64,000 nucleotides of DNA. It comes from Archivesica marissinica. Taxonomy: Eukaryota > Mollusca > Bivalvia > Venerida > Vesicomyidae. Location of the stretch: the NCBI GenBank assembly GCA_014843695.1, contig CM026401.1, positions 30,601,446-30,665,445 of the forward strand, read 5' to 3'. Shown here one piece after another: positions 46,201-55,655 of the stretch. Positions within the stretch are counted from its first letter, which is position 1. Every line of letters starts with the position of its first letter. The notes beneath the pieces were generated by a model. The model did no database searches, had not been told where the DNA came from, and worked only from the letters and a program-made list of their open reading frames with translations. The position numbers and the translations under genes are program-made.

Positions 46201-47484
46201 CGCGGTAGCGGCGGGTAAGACCGTTGAACATGTAAAGATTAGGCAGGTCGCGGTAGCGGCGGGTAAGACCGTTGAACATGTAAAGATTAGGCAGCTCGGT
46301 AGCGGCGGGTAAGACCGTTGAAAGATTAGGCAGGTCGCGGTAGCGGCGGGTAAGACCGTTGAACATGTAAAGATTAGGCAGGTCGCGGTAGCGGCGGGTA
46401 AGACCGTTGAACATGTAAAGATTAGGCAGTGAGGTACGCGGTAGCGGCGGGTAAGACCGTTGAACATGTAAAGATTAGGCAGGTCGGCGGGTAAGACCGT
46501 TGAACATGTAAAGATTAGGCAGGTCGCGGTAGCGGCGGGTAAGACCGTTGAACATGTAAAGATTAGGCAGGTCGTGGTAGCGGCGGGTAAGACCGTTGAA
46601 CATGTAAAGATTAGGCAGGTCGCGGTAGCGGCGGGTAAGACCGTTGAACATGTAAAGATTAGGCAGGTCGCGGTAGCGGCGGGTAAGACCGTTGAACTCA
46701 TAGGTAAAATAAATACCGATATAACCAGGCAAGTTAAAAATATCCCAAACGGGTGTGAGATAAAATTTAAATTCACCAGGGAACCCCCGAGTTTTATATG
46801 ATGGGATCTGATGGTAAGGGTAAAGTTGATATCATGCAGATAATGTTGAGAGTCAGGACTTTAGAATTAGCCCCTGAATCGGCGCTTGCATTAAACAGGA
46901 GCTTGGAAGCGGAGGTTATGAAAATACCTCTAAATCATGTCGAAATCAAAACTTTCACGGTTCCCGGGGGGTTGAAATCGAAAATAGAATCAAATCTGTT
47001 GGGGGAAAAACTACTTCCCAGGCGTCTAATTTTCGGGCAAATAAAAAATACCGACATGAACGGTGATCCAAAAACAAGCCCATACAAGTTTCAGAACTTT
47101 ACTATATCGAAACTCAGAGTCAGCGTAGACAACCGTAGCAGCGAGGCGAGCTCCTTAAAAATGAATTTTACTTCAGTCCCAAATCGGGAGGTAAAACAGG
47201 CATACAGGCGTTTCTGGAAAGCTCTGGGGGCTGATCACTCGAAAGATCTGGGAGTACATAGCCTGGATGCATATATGGCAAATAGAGTCTTATGGGCATA
47301 CGATCTAACCCCAGACCTTGGTTGCGAGGAAGGGCATTTTCACGTTATGGGGGCTGGTAAAATCGAATTTGAATTCGAATGGGAAACTGTTCTACCGTCC
47401 CCTATAAATGTGGTGGTATACGCAGAATATAACGATATGATCTTGGTCGATGGGATGAGAAACGATATAACACGCTCAATATAA
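43232..47484 (+). pseudogene. Major capsid protein, C-terminal part with expanded repeat
   Basis: Continuation of MCP. Starts in the ETMCGTPTDS region (about 33 bp of gene present in the inverted copy are missing here), then a 48-bp in-frame repeat at 43355-46696. Past 46260 several units carry indels that break frame; the last units re-open as VELIGKINTDITRQ, shift at a c-run near 46785, and the final ORF (46798-47484) ends with the second jelly roll (FEFEWETVLPS, NVVVYAEYNDM). MCP monomers form trimeric hexons of the icosahedral shell. As assembled it cannot be expressed. Confidence 0.88.
43355..46696 (+). repeat. 48-bp in-frame capsid minisatellite, about 70 units
   Basis: Each 48-bp unit encodes a 16-residue segment KIRQAAVAAGKTVEHV with few alternatives (VVA, VAV). 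The inverted copy has 11 units. The same 16-residue segment, in unexpanded form, is expected once in the family, so a unique capsid segment has been amplified. Long ORFs on the minus strand here are shadows. Confidence 0.96.
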
Positions 47485-47485
47485 A

Positions 47486-48013
47486 ATGGACACTCGCACA
47501 TTGCAGGATATATTAAATACAAAGTACCAGGGACTGGGGGCGATAGTTTGTGCAAAAGACGAATTGTTTAAAATTAATGGTTTGAGAAAAGCTTACATCG
47601 TAAATACTGACCCTTCTAGTAAACCCGGGGAGCACTGGGTGTGTTTTTATTATGCCAATAACTCTGCATTTTATTTCGATTCCTACGGGGGTGATAATAC
47701 GATTGAAAAAGAAATAGAATCGTTTCTAAATGGGTCTTGTAAACTGTGGGTCGGCAATAGCGAGTGTTTTCAGTCTGATGATAGTGACGTATGTGGTATA
47801 TATTGTTTATTTGTTTTACATGTATTAAGTAACGATTACAACATTAAAATTTTAAATGAGATATTTGACCCCACACACCCCAGGATAAATGACGCGAGTG
47901 TGTATAAGTGGTTTACAAACAATTTCAATCATTGGATACAGAATAATCGGGAAGTGACGGAAATAAACACCTGTCACGTTGCCCACCCAGCACGTCGGCG
48001 ATACCCTATATAA
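47486..48013 (+). CDS. Adenain-like cysteine protease
   Basis: Intact 175-codon ORF starting 1 bp after the MCP stop. Shows the adenovirus-protease/Ulp1-type triad: GEHWVCFYY (His), FYFDSYGGD (Asp), and SDVCGIYCLFVL (Cys), with FQSDDSD giving the oxyanion Gln. In Polintons this enzyme matures capsid proteins. The end (residues 160-175) is slightly diverged from the inverted copy (HVAHPARRR versus QRCLARQ), probably by indels. This is one of the few genes here without a visible break. Confidence 0.93.
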   Translation: MDTRTLQDILNTKYQGLGAIVCAKDELFKINGLRKAYIVNTDPSSKPGEHWVCFYYANNSAFYFDSYGGDNTIEKEIESFLNGSCKLWVGNSECFQSDDSDVCGIYCLFVLHVLSNDYNIKILNEIFDPTHPRINDASVYKWFTNNFNHWIQNNREVTEINTCHVAHPARRRYPI

Positions 48014-48048
48014 CTCGCACTCTTCTACAACAAGTTTATCACTTAATC

Positions 48049-48762
48049 ATGGCCACTGATTTGACGAGAACAATGAGGGCTGTCGGTGTATCGTTTACAA
48101 CAAACGCTGTTCTTGAAATTGATGAAGGTGACGACTTAGAGGAGTTGTTTGTGGACATTGGGTTGTGTATTACCTATAGGGAGTCGGGTAAGACCGAAAT
48201 GGTTCATAAGGACCTTGCTGGTAATTTTCTCGATATACTACATTGCGTAATATTCGACGTCGCTGATGGTAAGATAATCAAGGAACACCACCACGGGGTG
48301 AAACCTCTAGAACACAGCATAAGGATACCTAAGAACATAAATAGGTTTGCAGCGGAAATGGTCTCGAACCCTTAAGATAACGCTACGGCTCCGCCAAATA
48401 CGCAGGAACCGATTGACTTAACCGTCGTGAAAACTGAACCGTCGGGGTCTGTATATACACAGCCCCCGCAACGTACGTCGTCGGGGGCGTTTGAACCCCT
48501 ACCTAATTGCGGGGAGACCATTAAACATGAGGTTGAGGAGGTTACCCCGGGGTTAATACCACAAAATCGCGATACCGATGAAATGGAGGAAGATTTAATG
48601 AGAGTTATTGAAGATTGCAAGCAGGTGGCGCAGAGGCCTGATGAGGTATACACTGACCCCGAGTTATTGAGGGTGTCGCGCATTATTGAGGCTTGGAAAC
48701 GGGTGACACAGAAATCGGGAAGCGGCTACCCACAAGACGTAGTGCGCGGATTATGGAATTGA
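48049..48762 (+). pseudogene. Unknown acidic protein, split by TAA
   Basis: From ATG 48049 (MATDLTRTMRAVG) an ORF of 108 codons ends at TAA 48373-48375; the same frame continues as NATAPPNTQEPIDLTVVKTE to 48762. The inverted copy has the same TAA, so it predates the duplication. N-terminal half looks globular with alternating hydrophobic strands; C-terminal half is acidic and Pro-rich with PIDLT and VKTE short motifs. The start ATG follows the protease by 35 bp. Whether the two halves are one gene or two is open. No family recognised. Confidence 0.6.
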
Positions 48763-49373
48763 AATCCGAGCAGCTTGCGAAGAAACGCAAAATAAACATT
48801 TGAACTATGTGTAGAAATTGCAGAAATTCAAGCTGTGTGTGGGGGCAATGAAACGCAAAATAATCAATTGAACTAACGCTCAAACAGACTATACTTAACC
48901 TACGAGTCATTTATCTCTAGGACGCTTTATTACAAACTACCGTTATAGTTGCCTTTGATTGTATGTTTTTTGTAAAATGTATTTATCATGTATGTTTTTT
49001 ATTTGTTGTCAATTGTATTCCAATGCATCCTCATTACTTGTTATATACTTGTTATACCCCCCTCACTTTGCTCTTTCATTGTATCCCCACACAAAACCGG
49101 GATAAATGTTGCAAGTGTGTATAAGTGGTTTACAACCAATTTCATGCATCCTGAACACTCGGGAAGTGACCGATAGATCTTTATTGTACATGTATGTTTT
49201 GTATGTTTGTATCATAATATGTTTAACAATTTATGCCTGCATGCGTCATAATAAAATGTTGCATATATTCATTACTTGTTGGCTCTTCACTCTATTCTGA
49301 AAATTATTGAGAAGCTAATCACTTCTACATAAATTTCATAATAGTATACAAACCCAAACGGTACACATTCGTA
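48763..49373. other. Intergenic region between acidic protein and kinase
   Basis: About 600 bp of mostly AT-rich sequence with repeated cgcaaaataa motifs near 48790 and 48855. It contains a partial duplicate of the protease gene end (separate entry). No other ORF or RNA gene is supported. Confidence 0.6.
49087..49178 (+). pseudogene. Remnant duplicate of the protease 3' end
   Basis: About 90 bp matching the protease end: ggataaatg, gtgtgtataagtggtttaca, and cgggaagtgac occur in the same order at 47881-47960. In the matching frame it reads ASVYKWFTTNF, against ASVYKWFTNNF in the gene. It is also present in the inverted copy (59975-60066), so it arose before that duplication. Confidence 0.75.
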
Positions 49374-49864
49374 ATGTTTCTCTCTATTGAAGGAAACATA
49401 GCTTCAGGGAAGAGCACGTTAATAGATGCATTAAATATTACCCAGATGAACACGGGGGGTGATACGCCCCCAATGTGTTACCATATCACGGGGCACATAG
49501 AACGAATTGATGAATGGATATTATAAAGCCCCAAGGGGGGCGAGTACAACTTGTTAGATTTAACTAGCAAGTTTCCGAAACGTTACGCCTTACCGCTTCA
49601 GCTCATGACACAACACACCCACATGAAAACCGTACTGGACTTTAACGACACCCCTGGGGCTATAAACATTACCGAAAGATCTGTCACAACTAACAGACAA
49701 GTGTTTGGATCACTAGCTGCAGAGCATATTTCCGACCTAGACATGTGTCTCTACTTGAAACTCCGGGAAAACATCAAACCCCCCAGGGATATACATATGG
49801 ATACACCCCCCTGAAATTTGTATTCAGAGACTTAAAGAACGTAACAGATTTGGTGAAGAACGTA
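49374..49864 (+). pseudogene. Deoxynucleoside kinase, 5' part
   Basis: Starts ATG 49374; P-loop IEGNIASGKST at residues 4-14, then an in-frame TAA at 49524-49526 (codon 51, also in the inverted copy). The frame resumes with LLDLTSKFPKRYALPLQ, the ITERS motif (equivalent of the family DRS/ERS), and KLRENIKPP; a c-run near 49805 shifts frame before EICIQRLKERNRFGEER, the Arg-rich lid. The LINE begins after 49864. Members phosphorylate deoxynucleosides to feed dNTP pools. The 3' part is at 53263-53418. Confidence 0.82.
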
Positions 49865-52777
49865 ATAATATTGAACCTAGGGTTGTCAAAGATTTTAAGT
49901 CTAATTTTTATGGAGAACTGTTCATCGATTTCTTAATTAATACCAATATGTGTATGTTGAATGGAAGGTGTACCGAAATATCAAATGATTTTACGTCTGT
50001 GTCTGTTAAAGGATGTTACGTTGTCGATTACTGCATTGTTACCCATAATGACATTGACCAATTTTCTGATTTCAATGTTAAACGAACGGGTGAGCTCGTA
50101 AGTGAAATCAGTAATTTGTCAAACTTTGTTACACCTGGAATGCCAGACCATTCGTTGTTAACATGGAAATTGAATGTTGCTGATGCAAACATTGTTAACC
50201 AGGAAGATAGTGTATCTTCTTTTGACAAGTTTGATCTGAATACCATTTCAAATAATTTCATGTCAAATTCTGAAACCGTTCAATGTATAAACGATGTTAT
50301 TGCTGCTCTAGAACATAGCTTGCAAACACAATCAGATATAGATGATATATATGGTGATTTTTGTAATATTGTCAAACTTAATATGTATGATAGCATTCCT
50401 TATAAAACTATCAAACCTGGGTTCAATAATAAGAAGCGAAAACCGGGTAAACCTTGGTGGACTAATACACTTTCAGAGTTATGGTCTAACGTATGTTTAG
50501 CTGAACGAGAATGGATTAAATGCAATGAACGCAATAGTAAAGTGAGATTAAAAGCTGAATTTGTCTGTCTGTAAGACATTTGACCGGGAAATTCAACGAG
50601 CAAAACGACGTCATTGGTATTCTATACAGTCTGACTTAATGCAGGAATGTGATACAAATCAGTCCAATGTTTGGAAGTCTATAGGCAAAATTGGGGTTAA
50701 CAGTAAATCTAAACGTATACCTATGATAATTGTTAATGCAGATGGTTCTACCACTGATGTACTGAATAGGTGGAAAACTGATTTTGGAAACCTTTTTATA
50801 TCTGGAAATAGTGATACTGATAGCACATCTATAGAAAATATCGATATCAATTCTTCAGGATGTTATAATGATAGTATTTCTATCTTAGAAGTAAAGAAGG
50901 CCGTCGCCGGTGCAAATCGTGGTAAAGCTTGTGGTTACGATACAATTCCAGCCGAAGTTATCAAGAATGACGTGTGTATTGTATTTATGCATTCTCTGTT
51001 TAATGTTTGTTTTCATAACAGTACCGTACCATCAATATGGGGTAAATGTATTATTAATCCCATACCTAAGACGTCGTCAAATGATCCTAGAGACCCATTG
51101 TCTTATAGGGGTATATCATTAGCGTCATCTTTGTATAAAATATACTGCTCAATTATTAATGGTAGACTGACGAAATGGTCAGAAGATAACAACAAGATAG
51201 CGGATGAACAGAATGGCTTCCGAAAGAACAGAAGTACGGTTGATCATATTTCAACTTTAACAAGTTTAATTGATACCAGGAAAAAGAACAATAAATCTAC
51301 TTACTGCGCCTTTATTGATTTCCGGAAAGCATACGATTTCATTAATATATCTAAATTATGGAAACGTCTGACGGATATTGGTGTTTCAGGAAAACTATAT
51401 TTATCCATTAAGTCACTTTATTCATCCGTTTCTTCTTGTGTCCATGTTAACAGCCTGCATACCGATTGGTTCGATGTAAATTGTGGTCTTCGTCAAGGGT
51501 GCATACTCTCACCATTATTGTTTAACCTCTACATAAATGATCTTGCAATTTATTTGAAATCTTTTGGAATAGGTATTGTCTGTGATAATGACACAATATG
51601 TATTATGATATATGCTGATGATATTGTGCTACTTGCCGAATCTGAGCATGACTTACAATTGCTGTTAAATGCATTACATGACTGGTGCAATAGAAATGAC
51701 ATGCGTGTAAATAATGATAAAAGTAATATTGTACATTTTCGTAAACAGTCTAGTCCAAAGACAAACTTTATATTTAAATGTGGCAACACTGTCCTGAATA
51801 TAGTTGAAAAATACATGTATCTTGGTGTGTTATTGACTGAACATCTTGATTTTGCAGCAACAGCTAAACATGTTGCCCAGAGTGCAAGCAGAGCTCTTGG
51901 TCTATTGGTTGCAAGATGTAAACTGGCACGAGGCCTTCCGTATGCAGTATTTACAAAATTATATGATTCTATGGTATGGCCAGTGATTGGTTACAGTGCA
52001 TGCATTTGGGGTTATAAACAATATTCTTGTATTACTGCTGTCCAAAATAGAGCTATCAGATTTTTCTTAGGTGTTGGTAAATATACACCGAATGCTGCTT
52101 TGTTAGGAGAGATGGGGTGGGATCCGTCATATATTCGCCAACTGGAGTGTACAGTTAGGCACTACAAACGATTTTCAATCACCATCGCATCACGGTTAAA
52201 TAAATGAATTGCATTGTGGGCAGATTCAATGGCTTCTTTGCGTTGTAAAAATTGGTTTTACATATTCCGGAAGTGTATATTAGAACTGGGAGTAGAATTT
52301 CCATTAAATATTTCGCATCCTATCTCTTCTTCATCTGTATGTAAAGTCAAAGCTGCTGCTATGAATGAATTTAAGGCAATGTGGTATACACAGATTAATA
52401 ATACTGTTGGCCCTTCCGGTAGAGGCAGAAATAAATTACGAACTTATTGCTTATTCAAATCAGAATATAAAACAGAAGAATATTGCAAAATTATACTTCC
52501 TTTATGCCATAGAGCAGCGTTTGCTAAATTTAGATGTGGTGTAGCACCATTGAGGCTAGAGACAGGTAGATATGAAAATTTGTCATTAGAAAATCGTATA
52601 TGTCCCTTTTGTGACAATTGTATTGAAACTGAGGCCCATGTGATTTTGGAATGTATGCTGTATCAAGATTTAAGACAAATCCTATTTAAGAAAGCAACAG
52701 AGATGAACTTTTACTTTGCTGCTCTTTCTCCAAATGATAAGCTAATATTTATATTTTCCCCCACGCAGAAATTATGA
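49865..52777 (+). pseudogene. LINE ORF2: endonuclease end, reverse transcriptase, zinc knuckle
   Basis: Opens within the endonuclease (GCYVVDYCIV, then PDHSLL). A 4-base duplication (tctg, near 50565) shifts frame between 49948-50574 and 50561-52207. RT motifs are clear: NGFRKNRSTVDH, FIDFRKAYDFI, RQGCILSPLLF and IYADDIVLL (YADD). A TGA at 52205-52207 interrupts the same frame, which continues in 52214-52777 and carries C-x2-C...H-x4-C in ICPFCDNCIETEAHVILEC. Other than these two lesions it is well preserved, so insertion is probably recent. Clade not assigned. Confidence 0.9.
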
Positions 52778-53262
52778 GATTAAGTGCCAAAACCTGTTTT
52801 AATATTCTACAAAGACGTTATTTTTACCTTTGTACATAATGCTTCAATTTTTCTTAATAATCCAATGTATTTTTAATACCAGCTGAATAGTCTATGCTAA
52901 TCAGTTCAATTCTGATCTGATCAGAGTTGATATTTGCTTTTTTAAAACATTTTTTAATATGCGCAATAGTGCTCTCATACAATCATCAGCATTTTATGAT
53001 ATCATTTTGATTGTAAGCTTATTTTAGGTTAGATTAGCGTAGGCTATTCAGATTTATCATGTGTTGTTTACAAATACATGTATGTATATACATATGTTAT
53101 ATCATACTATATTATTACAACTGCATAATGTGATGTGTTTTACACTGTGATAAATACCGTCTCTTGTAACTCATTTATGAGTGGCAATGTACTATACCAT
53201 GTATTATTTTAATGTTGTTCTGTTATTGTTGTACATTGATGAGACGTAAATAAATTAATAAA
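49865..53262 (+). mobile_element. Non-LTR retrotransposon (LINE), 5'-truncated
   Basis: Inserted in the kinase gene; the left junction is defined by comparison with the inverted copy, which continues GTATCGACA where this copy switches. Contains the 3' part of an APE endonuclease, a reverse transcriptase and a C-terminal zinc motif, then a 480-bp 3' non-coding region ending in taaattaataaaa. No clear target duplication; a few target bases seem lost. The 5' end is truncated inside the endonuclease. Confidence 0.88.
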
Positions 53263-53418
53263 ACTGACTATTTGGTCACAATTGATAAACTCCATACGGT
53301 CTGGGTGAGCGAGGAAGACAAACCTGTGTTGATTTTGACCCATGGGGGCAACTTTTGTGAACACTTGAGGTTGATCGAACTGTTTATACAGAACCTGACA
53401 GATTTGGTGAAGACATAG
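53263..53418 (+). pseudogene. Deoxynucleoside kinase, 3' part
   Basis: Directly after the LINE end the frame TDYLVTIDKLHTVW then DKPVLIL runs to TAG 53416-53418, matching the C-terminal helix and strand of the kinase family (the Y-L then W and P-V-L pattern). It complements the 5' part at 49374-49864. The minus-strand ORF here is a shadow. Confidence 0.65.
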
Positions 53419-53662
53419 ACTATTTTGAACACTATATGAATACAGACAGTTTACTTTTTTCATTAAACATTTTTATTTTCATCAATAAATATTTATATAA
53501 TGGTTGTACTGTCGCTATTACCCCTTATAGGGGGGTACACTCCCTTAAACTAATTATGAAACCCCTACAACATGTAAATGTACCCACTTTAAACTTAAAT
53601 GTAAGGGTTTATTAAATGTATACCTCCCCTTCACTCAATCAGCTAAATGTACCCCCCTTACA
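53419..53662. other. Right subterminal spacer
   Basis: Non-coding, with several tgtacccc motifs in reverse orientation to those near the left end, suggesting a diverged extension of the terminal repeat. Confidence 0.6.
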
Positions 53663-53702
53663 TAATATGTACCCCCTCCGAAAGTGTACCCCCTTAACTA
53701 CT
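53663..53702 (-). repeat. Polinton right terminal inverted repeat
   Basis: Reverse complement begins AGTAGTTAAGGGGGTACACT, matching the left terminus for about 40 bp apart from single-base differences. Confidence 0.9.
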
Positions 53703-53708
53703 TATGCC
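53703..53708. other. Polinton target-site duplication, right
   Basis: TATGCC, identical to 17532-17537. Confidence 0.93.
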
Positions 53709-53836
53709 ACGGGAAAACAGAAAAAGAGTTAATTAGAATTATTCATACTACCCCGCCATTGTTCACATACATGGATCACGGATTATTATTCCCAGAGTTC
53801 TGCTCTATATTGCATTATTCACGCCATATGCTTGCA

Positions 53837-54210
53837 ATGGATGCAAGGTGACTACTCTAGGACATGTCCCGGCACGGTGTTATGGATGCAAGGTGACTAC
53901 TCTAGGACATGTCCCGACACGGTGGTATGGATGCAAGGTGACTACTCTAGGACATGTCCCGGCACGGTGTTATGGATGCAAGGTGACTACTCTAGGACAT
54001 GTCCCGGCACGGTGTTATGGATGCAAGGTGACTACTCTAGGACATGTCCCGGCACGGTGTTATGGTCCCACTATGGATGCAAGGTGACTACTCTAGGACA
54101 TGTCCCGGCACGGTGTTATGGATGCAAGGTGACTACTCTAGGACATGTCCCGGCACGGTGTTATGGATGCAAGGTGACTACTCTAGGACATGTCCCGGCA
54201 CGGTGTTATG
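53837..54210. repeat. 45-bp tandem repeat
   Basis: Eight or so units of 45 bp, atggatgcaaggtgactact then ctaggacatgtcccggcacg, interrupted once by tcccactat near 54065. ORFs through it are artefacts of a length divisible by three. Confidence 0.93.
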
Positions 54211-54240
54211 GTCTTGCTCCAAGCATAACGTAGAGCATAT
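54206..54240. repeat. Copy of a host exon 3' end
   Basis: About 35 bp (ttgctccaagcataacgtag core) recurs almost identically at 54538-54570, where it is the 3' coding end of the GTPase-like exon. Sequence 54241-54535 between them shows no gene. Confidence 0.75.
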
Positions 54241-54535
54241 GGGTGATTTCAAAAAAAATGAAGCCATTTGTTTAACACTGATTAAATAAAATATTTTTAG
54301 TCTTATGAATAATCTGTTGATATCATAATTTGTGTCCAATTGTGCTTACCATTCCAACAAAGTTTCAGCTTAATCGGACATTTCGTTACAAAGTTAAGCT
54401 AAAAATTGTGGTCAAAAATGTCCTAAGTGTAAGATTTTGAGTTCAAATGTACACCATATTTGTATACTATGTATAAATTTTCAATATTCTTTATTTTTTA
54501 GATGAGAATGTCCATAGAAGTTCACTTGAACGGTG

Positions 54536-55038
54536 TTATGGTTTTGCTCCAAGCATAACGTAGAGCATATATACAACAAGTGCAACTCCCAAACACGCTG
54601 CAGCAACATTCATTGGCACATATTCTTCCACCAACGGTTTTGCCTGTTCATATAGATAGTAAAGATACTTGATAGCCTGGTTACGTAATGTGATGAGGAA
54701 CAGCAGTATCTCCTTTCTCCAATCAATGACGGGATCTTTAACCGTTGGCCTTGGTGTCCCTGGCTCTACCAATCGCTTGAGGAACTTCAGAGCGATATTC
54801 TCAATGTAAGCATAGTCTGGACTGCTGACGTCTGTCATGCTAATCCAGCGAACACTGCTCAACTTCTGCGCTCCATTGATGCTAAATGCGATTGAAAGTT
54901 TGTCTTCAATCTCCTGAAACGATTCCCACGTCACTATATCCTCATCATTGCATGTCAAGTTCTCAATTGTTCGTGTTGCCGTTTCTGATTTCTGGACACA
55001 ATCGTATTTTGTGATTAGTACAAAAACATCTCCTGTGT
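54536..55038 (-). CDS. Terminal exon of an IFI44-like GTPase gene (host)
   Basis: Minus strand. The 3' splice acceptor tatttttcag lies just ahead of the exon start at 55038. The frame reads GDVFVLITKYDC, where TKYD fits a GTPase G4 (TKxD) motif, then a charged helical region and a C-terminal hydrophobic segment VAAACLGVALVVYMLYVML, a likely tail anchor, with TAA at 54536. The 5' exons would lie to the right and are not recognised in this window. The family (interferon-inducible IFI44-like, common in bivalve immune expansions) is inferred from layout. A minor M at 55051 lies in the intron. Confidence 0.5.
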
Positions 55039-55149
55039 CTGAAAAATACATACCGACGCCATTATTATTAATCTATGTATATGTATTATATATACTTTAT
55101 ATTATTTACACTGTTATTATGCACACCATGTTGAACCCATTCCAGTCCA

Positions 55150-55655
55150 ATTCGTCTATAGTTACCCATCAGAGATCAGAGGTTTCTATAGTTACCCATC
55201 AGAGGTTTACCCATCAGAGGTTTCTATAGTTACCCATCAGAGGTTTCTATAGTTACCCATCAGAGGTTTCTATAGTTACCCATCAGAGGTTTCTATAGTT
55301 ACCCATCAGAGATCAGAGGTTTCTATAGTTACCCATCAGAGATCAGAGGTTTCTATAGTTACCCATCAGAGGTTTCTATAGTTACCCATCAGAGGTTTCT
55401 ATAGTTACCCATCAGAGGTTTCTATAGTTACCCAGAGGTTTCATAGTACCCATCAGAGATCAGAGGTTTCTATAGTTACCCATCAGAGGTTTCTATAGTT
55501 ACCCATCAGAGGTTTCTATAGTTACCCATCAGAGGTTTCTATAGTTACCCATAAGAGGTTTCTATAGTTACCCATCAGAGGTTTCTATAGTTACCCATCA
55601 GAGGTTTCTATAGTTACCCATCAGAGGTTTCTATAGTTACCCATCAGAGGTTTCT
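55150..55655. repeat. 23-bp tandem repeat
   Basis: About 20 units of agaggtttctatagttacccatc, some with an inserted agatc. No coding potential. Confidence 0.95.

Larger units (their letters stand above)
17538..53702 (+). mobile_element. Polinton/Maverick element with nested insertions
   Basis: Inverted termini starting AGTAGTTAAGGGG and an exact 6-bp target duplication bound a 36.2-kb element. Inside are the family's diagnostic genes: protein-primed-type PolB, retroviral-like integrase, FtsK/HerA-type packaging ATPase, adenain-like protease, double-jelly-roll MCP, and the minor structural genes usually found beside it. Extra cargo comprises dUTPase, deoxynucleoside kinase, a NADAR protein, a RING protein and a seven-knuckle zinc protein. 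Length is inflated by a Harbinger-like transposon, two SINEs, a foldback-like element, a LINE and a capsid minisatellite. Stops, frameshifts and a PolB deletion show that this copy is not autonomous as assembled. Confidence 0.95.

Noticed and set aside
43144..46776. 1210-codon and 1041-codon minus-strand ORFs
   Set aside because: Shadows of the 48-bp capsid repeat; the plus strand carries the MCP sequence that continues outside the repeat.
49865..53262. LINE as part of the Polinton cargo
   Set aside because: It interrupts the kinase gene and is absent at the same position in the inverted copy, so it is a later insertion.
53832..54289. Cys-containing ORF resembling a zinc-finger chain
   Set aside because: Encoded by the 45-bp repeat in several frames; Cys spacing does not fit a finger.
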